A stretch of DNA of 33,974 nucleotides from CALMEH01 sp964548225 (GTDB taxonomy: Bacteria > Acidobacteriota > Blastocatellia > Pyrinomonadales > Pyrinomonadaceae). This document shows, in pieces, positions 22,571 to 31,556 of the stretch. The stretch covers positions 1-33,974 of the forward strand of contig CAZJQP010000056.1 of assembly GCA_964548225.1 (NCBI GenBank), written 5' to 3'. The position numbers and the translations under genes are program-made. How positions within the stretch are numbered: position 1 is the stretch's first letter; each line of letters starts with the position of its first letter. Below the pieces are notes generated by a model. The model was not told where the DNA came from. It worked only from the letters and a program-made list of their open reading frames with translations, and searched no databases.

Positions 22571-24229
22571 CTACTGTTTAATTATTTTCGGAGACGGCGT
22601 TACAGTTGGTTTTTCGGTCGGTTTGACGCTTGATTTAGGCGTTTCGCTTTGGTTTGACGAAGGAGTTTTGTTTACAACATTATTCTGATTCGCGTTTGAA
22701 TTGCTAACCGTATTTGTTGATGTGAACACGGTATACCCAGCCCAACTCATAAAAACGACTGCAACCATCATAACTATTCCGCTTACAAGTCCTTCAATAT
22801 ATTTTTTAAAATTTAATTCGGAAAAAGAAATTTCAGACAATTTTGCCTCTTCTTTTAACGAAACTAATTTTTGTTTTTGCTTTGTAAGTTCTGCTTCAAA
22901 TTCCCGAATTCGCAGTTTGGCTTCAGCAAGTCTATTTTTCGAGCGGCTTAGGCTTTTTTCCGTAAGAGTTAGATTGAAAGAAGTTTCGGCTTTTTCTTTT
23001 TTCACTTCAGATAGTTCAATTTGAATTTCTTTATTTTTTGACTTTTCAAGTTCAAGAGAATTTTTCTGCTCACCGATAGTCTGTGTTAATTTTTTCAATT
23101 CCGATTCAAATTTAATAATTTCCTTGTTATCTTTTCCCAGATTTTCAGCCTGTTTTTTCTCTAAATCTTTTATTTTGGCTTCATATTTAGCGGAATTCGC
23201 TTTACGTTTGGCTTCTTCGTTGTTAATTGCCGTCAACGATTGTTCGCTCCATTTTGAGTTTAGTTCACGAATTACTTCCTCGATTTCCTGTTTATGCGAT
23301 TTCAATGTTTCTTGATTTAGAAAATTTTGTCTTGCAGTTTGCAATTTTTGTCGCATTTCGATGGCAGTTTGAGGACGATTTTTTCTTTCAAAAGCGAGAG
23401 ACTGCATAATGATGTCAGCAATTTCCTGCGGAACTTCGGGATTTAATTCGTTTATCGGGATAAGCGAATCGGGACGATTATTCCAAATTCCGTTAGCCCG
23501 CCGATTTGCTTGTAAAGGCAGTTGCAAAGTTAATAATTGGTAAAGCGTTGCGCCAAGTGAAAATATATCTTCGGTGGCATCAGATTTGAGTTTTCGGAGT
23601 TCTTCGGCGTTTGCTTTATGAACATCGGAAACAGCGCAAATATCTTCAAACCAATCCTTTCTTTTTATACCTTGTTCGATTGACGTATAAGGTGCAGAGG
23701 CAGCAACAACGGTTTTCGTATCAACAATCGTCATATCGCCAATCGTGCCTTTGGCAATTCCGAAATCGAGTAATTTAAGGCGGTTTCGCGGAGTTAATTT
23801 TAAGTTTGAAGGTTTAATATCACGGTGAAAAACTTCTTTTTCGTGAATATATTCGAGCGTATCGAGAATTTGATCCGCCCAATCCAGAACGGTTTCCACA
23901 TCAAATGGAACTGTCGAAGATTTTAATAACTTCTCCAAATCTACACCTTCGATAAATTCCATTACCAACCAATATTGATTTTCAAAAGTAAAGAAATCTT
24001 TAATTTGCGGAATGGATTCGTGATTTAGTTGAGCGTGTCTTTGAGCTTCGCTTTTAAAAAGCTGAATAAATTTATCATATTCTGTCTTATCAGGTAAAAT
24101 TACCTTCACGGCAACTTCGATATTTAACCGTAAATCTGTTGCAGAATAAACTTCGCCCATGCCGCCTTTGGCTATCAAATATTCGATTTTGTAATGTTCT
24201 TCAAGAATCTTTCCGATATTCAGCGACAT
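22571..24229 (-). CDS. membrane-anchored Ser/Thr protein kinase (C-terminally truncated)
   Basis: A 552-residue kinase. The Hanks-type domain at 12-290 has the glycine loop AKGGMGEVY (20-28), Lys42, HRD 135-137 and Asp155-Phe-Gly, all intact. A charged insert of about 30 residues (187-217) interrupts the segment between SIEQ and DIFSLGATLY. Residues 300-475 are a long Lys/Glu coiled coil. A membrane span follows (about 487-508, VSGIVMMVAVVFMSWAGYTVF), then a Ser/Thr/Pro-rich outer tail. The ATG at 24229 fits the kinase N-terminus; earlier in-frame starts lie within the FHA gene. The TAG stop looks recent, because a TonB domain remnant continues in frame behind it. It lies 31 bases after the FHA gene, its probable phosphopeptide-reading partner. 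Confidence 0.9.
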   Translation of the reverse strand: MSLNIGKILEEHYKIEYLIAKGGMGEVYSATDLRLNIEVAVKVILPDKTEYDKFIQLFKSEAQRHAQLNHESIPQIKDFFTFENQYWLVMEFIEGVDLEKLLKSSTVPFDVETVLDWADQILDTLEYIHEKEVFHRDIKPSNLKLTPRNRLKLLDFGIAKGTIGDMTIVDTKTVVAASAPYTSIEQGIKRKDWFEDICAVSDVHKANAEELRKLKSDATEDIFSLGATLYQLLTLQLPLQANRRANGIWNNRPDSLIPINELNPEVPQEIADIIMQSLAFERKNRPQTAIEMRQKLQTARQNFLNQETLKSHKQEIEEVIRELNSKWSEQSLTAINNEEAKRKANSAKYEAKIKDLEKKQAENLGKDNKEIIKFESELKKLTQTIGEQKNSLELEKSKNKEIQIELSEVKKEKAETSFNLTLTEKSLSRSKNRLAEAKLRIREFEAELTKQKQKLVSLKEEAKLSEISFSELNFKKYIEGLVSGIVMMVAVVFMSWAGYTVFTSTNTVSNSNANQNNVVNKTPSSNQSETPKSSVKPTEKPTVTPSPKIIKQ

Positions 24230-24260
24230 AAAAAAGTGAAGTAAGAATAAAATAATCCGT

Positions 24261-25148
24261 CTATGTTTTGATAACCAAAACATAGTCTTCGATTTCAATT
24301 TTCTGACCGGGCTTGACCAGTCGTTTTTCTTCAAAATTGCAACTCAAACCATTAACTTTAGTCTGGTTTTGTCCTTTGTGCGTAAGCCAAATATTTCCGG
24401 CATTATCCAAATCCAGCGTAGCATGACGACGACTGACTTTCCCGTTTGGCAATTCGATGTCCACATCTGAACTGCGTGAAGGTCGTCCGATTTTGATTTG
24501 CGGTTTATTTATGGAAACTTCTTTTTCAAACGCGCCTTGAAACGAAATATCTATTCGGTAAAGAGTTTTGGTAAATGTTTGCGTTTTTTTCCATTCAACG
24601 ATGGTCGCTTCGGGGTCAACAATTGTTTTTTCTTCATCTATTTGAACAATAGTTTCTTCATCTTCGATTTTGGAGTGGCTTTCAAATGTTTCGGTTTTAC
24701 CTGTTTTTCCGTCAAAAACTTGAACGCGATAATCAAGCGAACTGCTCATCAAAGTTCCGTCCACACGAAGTTCAACTTTGATCGGAATTTGATTAATCGA
24801 GGATTTGCCGACAATTTCGCTAGCGGCTTCTTCGCCTAGACATTGCAATCCTTCGAGAAACATTTCGCGCATTCTGCCTTGAAATTCCTTATCTTTTTGA
24901 GGCGAAAGAAAAACAATATAATGATCGGGTAGAAAAACTCTCCCGTTCGCAATAACAAACTTTTTCATTAACATCAGATTTGAAATTGTTCGTGAAATTT
25001 GCGCCAAAAATTCTTCGACTTCGTTTTTGGAAGGTTTTTCAAACCCTTTTTCCACTCCCGAAGCATCTTCATCACCGTCAATCCATTGACGTATTTTGCT
25101 GTTATCAATATATTTTTTAGCTTTATCGAGAAAATCTTTGAAACTCAT
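24261..25148 (-). CDS. FhaA-like protein: DUF3662 plus FHA domain
   Basis: A 295-residue cytoplasmic protein. Residues 30-135 resemble the DUF3662 (FhaA N-terminal) domain: LMLMKKFVIANGRVFLPDHY, then FLSPQKDKEFQGRMREM. A central linker holds three threonine-rich acidic motifs, DEETIV, EEKTIV and PEATIV, which look like kinase target or FHA-docking sites. The FHA domain at about 205-295 carries the phosphothreonine-binding residues in IKIGRPSRSSDVDI, GKVSRRHATL and TKVNGLSC. In actinobacteria FhaA reads phosphoproteins made by PknB-type kinases. Here the kinase gene follows directly on the same strand. It is divergent from the vWA gene, with 363 bases between them. Confidence 0.88.
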   Translation of the reverse strand: MSFKDFLDKAKKYIDNSKIRQWIDGDEDASGVEKGFEKPSKNEVEEFLAQISRTISNLMLMKKFVIANGRVFLPDHYIVFLSPQKDKEFQGRMREMFLEGLQCLGEEAASEIVGKSSINQIPIKVELRVDGTLMSSSLDYRVQVFDGKTGKTETFESHSKIEDEETIVQIDEEKTIVDPEATIVEWKKTQTFTKTLYRIDISFQGAFEKEVSINKPQIKIGRPSRSSDVDIELPNGKVSRRHATLDLDNAGNIWLTHKGQNQTKVNGLSCNFEEKRLVKPGQKIEIEDYVLVIKT

Positions 25149-25437
25149 TTATAATCCCCCAAAAATGTATTTTATCCGAATAAAAGTAATAAAAAAATGA
25201 ACTGCAGAAGGCATTGAATTTGTATCTTATTGCTGTATGTTTTACACTTTTCACGAAACGAAGTCAAGAGTTTGCAATTAAAACTGTAATGCCCGACAAA
25301 AAGTTAATCGAATAATATTTGTAATTTATAACTGATTTAAAGCTAACAACAGATGGTTTTCCTTAATTTTTTGACAAATTACGAATTGCCCTTGCCTAAC
25401 TTTTCATTGGGTAATTACTTTTTAATGTCGAAAAAAC

Positions 25438-25467
25438 TTGACACTCGAAATTTCTAATGCCAATATA
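25438..25467 (+). promoter_or_regulatory. probable promoter of the vWA-PP2C-kinase-like operon
   Basis: TTGACA (25438-25443) is followed by an 18-base spacer and AATATA (25462-25467). A TATAAT word at 25485-25490 is an alternative -10 without a good -35. The rest of the divergent gap 25149-25511 is AT-rich and shows no repeat or gene I can support. Confidence 0.5.
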
Positions 25468-25511
25468 CATTCAAAAAGCGAAAATATAATCAGTCTGAAT
25501 ATATTAACATT

Positions 25512-26282
25512 ATGGCTTACGACAAATACGCAACCGGAGACACTCCAGCTTTAATTGTATATCTAATTGATATAAGTGCATCAATGAACCAACTTTTAGA
25601 AGGCAGATCTAAAATAGATAGGGTCAATGAGGCAATCGAAAGGATTTTAATAACGATGGTTAAGCGTTCTACTAAGGGCGCAATTATTTCCCCACGTTAT
25701 CGTGTTGCAATGGCGGCTTACAGTGAAGAAGTTTATGATATTTTAGGTGGCATACTTTCTATCAATGAAGTTGTAAAACTAGGTCATCCGACTTTATCTA
25801 CCGATTCTGCAACGGACACCAAACTTGCCTTTGAATGGGCTAGAGATTTACTGGAAGATGAATTACCCAGATTAAATGATTGTCCGGCACCGATGGTTTG
25901 TCATTTAACGGATGGGGCATATACTCATGATGACCCGGCTCCGGTTGCCCACCAAATAATGCAAATGGGAAATGCAGACGGCAATGTCTTAGTTGAAAAT
26001 ATTTATGTAGGTCAAGATTTAACTACTGCACCGATTAATGATGTCGAGCAATGGACTGGAATATTCGATGTAAAAGAATTGAAAAATCCTCACGCTCAAA
26101 ACCTATTTCGTCTATCTTCCAACCTACCAAGCGGATATGCAAATGTGTTAGCAGAAGAAGGTTATTCCTTAAGTGCTGGATCGAGAATGATCATTCCCGG
26201 CTCTAACAGTGATTTAATCGAATTGGCATTTGCTATGTCGCAGGCAACACCGACAAGGCAATATCTGCTAAACGGAAGTTAA
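25512..26282 (+). CDS. TerY-like von Willebrand factor A domain protein
   Basis: A 256-residue single-domain vWA protein without signal peptide. The MIDAS metal site is complete: Asp20-x-Ser22-x-Ser24 in LIDISASM, a threonine in DSATDTKLAFEWARD, and the Asp of CHLTDGAYTHDD. Length and cytoplasmic form fit the TerY branch, whose members sit in 'TerY-P' triads with a PP2C phosphatase and a protein kinase, the arrangement found here. vWA proteins of this type are thought to nucleate metal-dependent complexes. Codon use and AT content look somewhat different from hutH and hisS on either side, but I have not measured this. Confidence 0.85.
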   Translation: MAYDKYATGDTPALIVYLIDISASMNQLLEGRSKIDRVNEAIERILITMVKRSTKGAIISPRYRVAMAAYSEEVYDILGGILSINEVVKLGHPTLSTDSATDTKLAFEWARDLLEDELPRLNDCPAPMVCHLTDGAYTHDDPAPVAHQIMQMGNADGNVLVENIYVGQDLTTAPINDVEQWTGIFDVKELKNPHAQNLFRLSSNLPSGYANVLAEEGYSLSAGSRMIIPGSNSDLIELAFAMSQATPTRQYLLNGS

Positions 26283-26372
26283 AAACAAGTGGCAAAATCA
26301 GTCGTATGTTTTCCGCATAAGTGCCGATAATCATTTATGTAAACATTTTTTTTGAGTCAATCAAATCATAAA

Positions 26373-27896
26373 ATGTCGCCAAAAACTAATACAAATGAAA
26401 AACTTATCTCGAATCAGCAATCTTCCGGAGTCAGTTTCGGACGAGGCAAATATTCGGTAAATACCGAGGATGATATTTGGCAAACGCTTTTAGGATACAG
26501 AAGATTCAAAGATTTTGATTCGAGTAATGCGAACGGACAAGATTTTGCACTAATCGGTCATAACAAAATATTTGCAATCGGAGTCATTGCCGATGGAGTC
26601 AGTCAATCTTTTTTTGGAGATATTGCCGCTAAAGAAGTTTGCGAAAACTTATATGAATATTTGTGGGAAAACCGAGATGAGTTTCCTGAAAAACAACAGG
26701 TTGAAGAGTTTTTATACTCTATTTGCAGTAAAGTTGATAACGAAATTTCCGCAATAAATCTAAACAAATACGATTCCATACTTCAAAAAGCCCTAAGTGA
26801 AACAAAAAGAAAAGGTTCACAAACCGTATTTTCTGCTTTTATAATAAATTTAATTACCAAACAATCAATTTTTTATACCGTCGGGGATATAGAAGTAGTC
26901 GTTTATCAAAAGGTAAATACGAAATTGATTCCTAAAAAAGTTTCAGCCGCAAATGCTAATGGAAGATGGTCAAGTGCCGGAAAAAGCGAACTGCTTTTGG
27001 ATGTCGAAAAACTTGAAAATGTTGTTGGAATAGTAGCTTACAGCGATGGGTTGGTAAGTAAGAATCTTTCGGATTGGGGAGAAAATTTCAATTATGCAAA
27101 ATTATTCGAGTTTTGTGATTTAGCTGAAGAAGAATCTGGTCGAGACGATGTTTCATTTATTAGTGTTTTAACAAATGATTTGCTCGATAAAAACTCTTCG
27201 CAAAAGTTCGATTTTTCCAAAATTCCAGTTTTTGTGAATCAGCCTGTGATTTCCGATTCTAAAATCAAACTGCCAAAATCAAAAAATAATCATAATGATG
27301 AATTAAATAATATTGAAGAAACGGAAGAGAATTCAAAGCAGCAAGTTCGGGCAAAACAAAAAAAGCAAAAAAAATTGCATAAGATTTTCGTTGCTGCTAA
27401 AAATAAAATTTCCAATAATAAGGCTTACTTTTTGATGGGTATATTTGTTTGCATTATCTTAATCGGAATATTTTCCAATTTGCAAAGACTCCTAAATTTA
27501 TTCGGTTTTGGGGAAACAAATTCCAATTCATCTTCTAGTCAGTCCGTTATTAATAATTCAGATAATAGAAATGATTTTGATAATCGGCAAAACGGTTTTG
27601 AAAATAATTCTATATCGGAAAATTCAGTTACAAATCTTAGCAATAATGGAAAATTTTCAAATAATTCTCAAAGAAGAGCCAATAATAATCAAGAAATGCA
27701 GAGAGCGCAGAATAACGGCTCAAAACCCGCAGGAACAGGGGCAACGAGAGTTATTAGCAATGTTAAACCGACTATTACACCGACTGTTACACCGTCTAAT
27801 AAAAATAATGTTCCCGTCAATGAAACAAGACCGACAGAAACGCCTAAATCTGTTGAAACGCCTAAACCTGTTGAAACACCGGAGGGAAAACGATAA
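26373..27896 (+). CDS. membrane-anchored PP2C-type Ser/Thr phosphatase
   Basis: A 507-residue protein. The PP2C fold at about 20-270 shows the metal motifs: the Asp of NGQDFALIG, ADGVSQSFFGDIAA, GSQTVFSAFIIN followed by YTVGDIEV, VAYSDGL, and the final GRDDVSF. A basic stretch (KQKKQKKLHKI) precedes one membrane span (about 350-370, YFLMGIFVCIILIGIF). The outer part is Asn/Ser-rich and ends in Thr-Pro repeats (PTVTPSNK, VETPKPVETP). The ATG at 26373 is preferred; an in-frame TTG lies 21 bases earlier and no ribosome site is clear. It probably reverses phosphorylation made by the kinases of this cluster. Confidence 0.87.
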   Translation: MSPKTNTNEKLISNQQSSGVSFGRGKYSVNTEDDIWQTLLGYRRFKDFDSSNANGQDFALIGHNKIFAIGVIADGVSQSFFGDIAAKEVCENLYEYLWENRDEFPEKQQVEEFLYSICSKVDNEISAINLNKYDSILQKALSETKRKGSQTVFSAFIINLITKQSIFYTVGDIEVVVYQKVNTKLIPKKVSAANANGRWSSAGKSELLLDVEKLENVVGIVAYSDGLVSKNLSDWGENFNYAKLFEFCDLAEEESGRDDVSFISVLTNDLLDKNSSQKFDFSKIPVFVNQPVISDSKIKLPKSKNNHNDELNNIEETEENSKQQVRAKQKKQKKLHKIFVAAKNKISNNKAYFLMGIFVCIILIGIFSNLQRLLNLFGFGETNSNSSSSQSVINNSDNRNDFDNRQNGFENNSISENSVTNLSNNGKFSNNSQRRANNNQEMQRAQNNGSKPAGTGATRVISNVKPTITPTVTPSNKNNVPVNETRPTETPKSVETPKPVETPEGKR

Positions 27897-27986
27897 TTCC
27901 AACAAAAACAAAAATTACGAATTTCTACAATTAAAATTGCTTATTAAATCTTTACAAATGAAACAAACATAAATTAAAGGAATCCG

Positions 27987-29714
27987 ATGACAAAAATAAA
28001 ATTTAACCCGACACCAAATCAAAAAATCCGATTATTTGATACTGATTATTATGTCCAAACTCATCCCGAAGCTGAATATATGGCATTTGTTTCTGAAGGA
28101 AAAAAAGCAAATGTCGTGCAGTTAAAAGATACTCACGGAGATTTGTATGCGCTAAAAAAATTTAAGAAAGCCTTCCGCACAGATGAAATCATCGGAACAC
28201 ATAAACATTTGACAGGATTACAAGCTTTTCCTGGTATGAAGGCGGCAAAAAGACAAGTTATTTCACCTGACAATCCGATAGTTGAAGAATTTTACGATTT
28301 GGAATATGCGGTGCTTATGCCATGGCTCAAAGGTCAGACGTGGTTTGATATTCTTCATAAATTTCGTTTGAAAGAATTTGAAATAAGTAAATCTCAAGCA
28401 ATTACGGTTTGCAAAAATTTTTTAGCCATAATGACGAAATTGGAATCTGCGGTCGTTGCCCACACAGACATTTCTTCCGGCAATGTAATGATTGATTTTG
28501 AAAATTCTGATGTTCAGTTGCTCGACCTCGAAGATATTTATATTACCGGAATGCCGCAACCTAATAAACCAAATATCGGGACAATCGGCTATCAGCATCG
28601 AAGTTGTGAAAAGGGTCAATCCTATTGGTGTGCTGAAGGAGACCGTTATTCTGCCGCAGTTTTAGCAAGCGAGATTTTACTTCTATCAAATCCGGATTTT
28701 GCTGATTTGGTCAAAGAAAGTAGTTTTTTTCAAAGTAATATCGGCGATCCGAACATTGATGAAAAATATCAGCATGCAAAAAACTATTTGCGGTCGCTTT
28801 CTCCGAAATTCGCCGCAAAATTCGATCTCGCGTGGAGGTCTGAAAAACTTCAGCATTGTAACCCCTTGGAAAATCTGTATTCGGTTGTTTCCGAAATGGA
28901 GAGAAACTTAAAATCTGTAAAAAATCAGGCTCAAAGTAAAAAACCTAAAGTTCCGCCAAAACAAGACAAATCAAAAATCGTATCTTGGAGTAATCTACCG
29001 ATCACCAACCCGACACCTACTCCAAAAAAACCTATAATTGCTGTCAAACCACCGATTGCGCCTGTTTCGAAGCCGTCTCCGTCTTCGCCTTACTGGTCAA
29101 CTGAACCTAGCAGAGATGTCAAAATACCTCCACCGACAAATCATTCAAAATTTTTAGGTGTCGGGATTGGCGTTGCCACTACGATTTTTACCTTAACAAT
29201 AGGTTTTATTGTCGGATTATTTTTTATCTTTCAAAATTATCCGTTTTCTCAATCCATTTCCAATTCGAACAAAAATAATTTAAATGTCAATATACCCGCC
29301 AATATTGCGAACAATACTGGCAATAGTTCGACAGTAAATACAACTACAAATTCAAATAATGCAAATAGTAACACTATCAATCAAAACTCGAATATAATGC
29401 AAAATACCAATGTAAATAAGTCGAATTCAACTAATAATACAAACTCAAATTCAAATCTTAATAAATCTTCTAATTCTTTAGCTAGCAATTCAGCCTATTA
29501 TGATTGGTGTGTGATGTATGACAATTCACCTATTACCAATGACAACAATATTACAATAGGAAAGTTGAATCGTGGTGATAGAATAAAAAAAATATATCAA
29601 GATACCAATGATAAAAGATGGTTTTTTATCGAATCTCCAAAAGGACTCAAGGGATGGATGAATGGTGATAATATTACAACAGAATCGTGTGAAAAATATC
29701 TTGCCAATACTTAA
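27987..29714 (+). CDS. atypical protein kinase-like membrane protein with SH3-like C-terminus
   Basis: A 575-residue protein. Residues 35-290 are kinase-like: YALKKFK holds the candidate ATP lysine (57 or 58), His159-Thr-Asp161 with Asn166 forms the catalytic loop (HTDISSGNV), and Asp180 lies in LLDLED where DFG is expected. A Pro-rich linker (320-385) leads to a membrane span (about 391-415). An Asn/Ser-rich stretch of about 70 residues follows, then a bacterial SH3-like domain (about 500-572; LNRGDRIKKIYQD, RWFFIESPKGLKGWM), probably facing the periplasm and possibly the cell wall. AAGGA precedes the ATG. It is third in the vWA-PP2C-kinase order. Activity is plausible because the key residues remain, but unproven. 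Confidence 0.85.
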   Translation: MTKIKFNPTPNQKIRLFDTDYYVQTHPEAEYMAFVSEGKKANVVQLKDTHGDLYALKKFKKAFRTDEIIGTHKHLTGLQAFPGMKAAKRQVISPDNPIVEEFYDLEYAVLMPWLKGQTWFDILHKFRLKEFEISKSQAITVCKNFLAIMTKLESAVVAHTDISSGNVMIDFENSDVQLLDLEDIYITGMPQPNKPNIGTIGYQHRSCEKGQSYWCAEGDRYSAAVLASEILLLSNPDFADLVKESSFFQSNIGDPNIDEKYQHAKNYLRSLSPKFAAKFDLAWRSEKLQHCNPLENLYSVVSEMERNLKSVKNQAQSKKPKVPPKQDKSKIVSWSNLPITNPTPTPKKPIIAVKPPIAPVSKPSPSSPYWSTEPSRDVKIPPPTNHSKFLGVGIGVATTIFTLTIGFIVGLFFIFQNYPFSQSISNSNKNNLNVNIPANIANNTGNSSTVNTTTNSNNANSNTINQNSNIMQNTNVNKSNSTNNTNSNSNLNKSSNSLASNSAYYDWCVMYDNSPITNDNNITIGKLNRGDRIKKIYQDTNDKRWFFIESPKGLKGWMNGDNITTESCEKYLANT

Positions 29715-29777
29715 CCATCATTTTACTATAGAATCTAAACTCAAAAGCTAAAGTATTAAAGCAGAAGTTAAATAATT

Positions 29778-31109
29778 ATGAGCAAAACAAATCCGGCGCG
29801 TGGAATGCGTGATTTTTTGTCGGGAGACATTCGCAAGCGCGAATATGTTATCGGGATTATTAAGGCAGTTTATCAAAGTTTTGGTTTTGAACCTTTGGAG
29901 ACTCCGGCGGTTGAGAATATCGAAACGCTAATGGGTAAATACGGCGAAGAAGGTAATCAGCTGATCTTTAAGATTCTCAAACGCGGCGCACACGAACAGT
30001 CAGGCGTTGCCGATCTTGCTTTGCGTTATGATTTAACTGTTCCGTTTTCGCGTGTCGTAGCAAATAATCGCGGCGCACTGCCTAAATTTTTCAAACGCTA
30101 TCAGATTCAACCTGTTTGGAGGGCTGACCGACCGGCAAAAGGTAGGTTTCGTGAGTTTTACCAATGTGATGTTGATGCAATCGGTTCTAAATCTATTGTT
30201 TTAGATGCTGAAATTTTGTCGGCAATCAGTGAAGTTTTGCGGCGATTAGGTTTTGCGGATTTTATGATTCGTCTGAATCACCGCGAACTTCTCCGCGAGA
30301 TGCTTGACGCTTCGGGAATCTCCGACGAATATCAGACAAACGCGCTGGTTTCGATTGATAAGCTCGATAAAATTGGTGTTGAAGGCGTAAAAATTGATTT
30401 GCAGCAACGAGAAATTACTCAAGAGTCGGCGGAAAGAATCCTAAACCTTTTTGATGTCATCTCGCGTTTGAACGATAATGATGAAATCTTAAAAAACATT
30501 ACCGAATTTATCGGCGGAGAAACCGAAAGTATCAAAGACTTAAGGCAAATCCTTGAAATTTCAGATAATTCGCACATTAAAATTGATGCTTCGCTCGCTC
30601 GCGGACTTTCGTATTACACGGGAGCGATTATGGAAGCTGAAATAACCGGCAGTGACTTTCGCGGAAGTGTCGGCGGCGGCGGACGATATGATGAATTGAT
30701 CGGAATGTTTTGTAATGAACAGATTCCGGCTTGCGGATTTTCGCTTGGACTCGAAAGATTAATCGTTGTAATGGATGAGCGCGGTATGTTTCCTCCTGAA
30801 TTGGAAAATAATTTTACTGATTGTTTAGTTACAATTTGGAAAAAGGAAACCGCAGGAGAATCTTTGAAGGTTGCAAATGTTTTAAGACAAAAAGGCTTGC
30901 GTGTTTCAGTCTATCCCGAAGCCGATAAGCTCGCAAAACAATTCAAATACGCCGCTTCAATCAATGCCGGATACGTTTGCGTTATCGGCGAAAACGAAAT
31001 TGCCGATGGCAAAGTTACTTTCAAAAATATGCAAACCGGCGAACAACATTCAATCCCTCGAAATGATATTGAAAAGTTCTTTTTAATTAATCCCGAACCT
31101 CTTTCCTAA
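29778..31109 (+). CDS. hisS: histidyl-tRNA synthetase
   Basis: A 443-residue class II synthetase of normal size. Motif 1 lies near residue 60. Motif 2 reads FKRYQIQPVWRADRPAKGRF and FREFYQCDVDAIG. The histidine-specific ARGLSYYTGAIMEAE follows, and motif 3 is GGGRYDELIGMF with CGFSLGLERL. The C-terminal 90 residues are the anticodon-binding domain (VANVLRQKGLRVSVYPE, then YVCVIGENE). It charges tRNA-His. It starts 63 bases after the kinase-like gene, so read-through from the signalling operon is possible; I see no terminator between them. Confidence 0.96.
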   Translation: MSKTNPARGMRDFLSGDIRKREYVIGIIKAVYQSFGFEPLETPAVENIETLMGKYGEEGNQLIFKILKRGAHEQSGVADLALRYDLTVPFSRVVANNRGALPKFFKRYQIQPVWRADRPAKGRFREFYQCDVDAIGSKSIVLDAEILSAISEVLRRLGFADFMIRLNHRELLREMLDASGISDEYQTNALVSIDKLDKIGVEGVKIDLQQREITQESAERILNLFDVISRLNDNDEILKNITEFIGGETESIKDLRQILEISDNSHIKIDASLARGLSYYTGAIMEAEITGSDFRGSVGGGGRYDELIGMFCNEQIPACGFSLGLERLIVVMDERGMFPPELENNFTDCLVTIWKKETAGESLKVANVLRQKGLRVSVYPEADKLAKQFKYAASINAGYVCVIGENEIADGKVTFKNMQTGEQHSIPRNDIEKFFLINPEPLS

Positions 31110-31179
31110 ACAAAAATGAAACAATAAATCATTCCCCAAACTGTTTTTAAAGCAAATTTACAGCAAATTTCAATTAAAT

Positions 31180-31207
31180 AAAAGGCAGACTTGTCAGTCT
31201 GCCTTTT
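31180..31207. terminator. hisS terminator
   Basis: Perfect 12-bp arms AAAAGGCAGACT and AGTCTGCCTTTT enclose a TGTC loop. The A-run on one side and T-run on the other suit termination in both directions. It lies directly before the 21-bp repeat array. Confidence 0.88.
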
Positions 31208-31230
31208 CGCAACGATTGTTTAAGCCTTTT

Positions 31231-31503
31231 GAGTCGTTCAGCAACCTTTTTGAATCGTTCAGCAAGGTTTCTGAGCTGTTCAGCAAGGTTTTTGAACTGT
31301 TCAGCAACCCTTCTGAGTCGTTCAGCAAGGTTTCTGAACTGTTCAGCAACTCTTTTGAGTCGTTCAGCAACCCTTCTGAGTCGTTCAGCAAGGCTGTTGA
31401 ATCGTTCAGAAAGGTCGCTGAGTCGTTCAGAAAGGTCGCTGAGTCGTTCAAAAAGGTTATTGAATCGTTCAGAAAGGTTGCTGAATCGTTCAAAACAGCT
31501 TTT
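31231..31503. repeat. 21-bp minisatellite, 13 units
   Basis: Thirteen consecutive 21-base units without spacer share the core GTTCAGCAAGG. Examples start GAGTCGTTCAGCAACC or GAATCGTTCAGAAAGG. A degenerate half unit precedes at 31214-31230. Units 9-13 form a subgroup with AGAAAGGT or AAAAAGGT. Because the unit is a multiple of three with no stop, several frames on both strands stay open. The minus-strand frame gives heptads such as VAERLRR with Leu/Phe and Val at coiled-coil positions. No frame has a convincing start signal, so I call it a repeat rather than a gene. Confidence 0.9.
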
Positions 31504-31556
31504 TAGTAGCTCTTTTAAACATTTAATATCCTTAGAAAGCAGAAAAAGGCATTGCC

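Noticed and set aside
24230..24334. Longer kinase reading frame with an N-terminal hydrophobic stretch
   Set aside because: It overlaps the end of the FHA gene, and the stretch would be an unneeded second membrane span. The ATG at 24229 begins right at the kinase domain.
22571..29714. Phage-defence island
   Set aside because: Kinases, FHA and vWA proteins occur in some defence loci, but there is no nuclease, helicase, pore former or other effector here, and the membrane topology points to envelope signalling.
31231..31503. CRISPR array
   Set aside because: Units are contiguous 21-mers with no unique spacers, and no cas gene is in the window.
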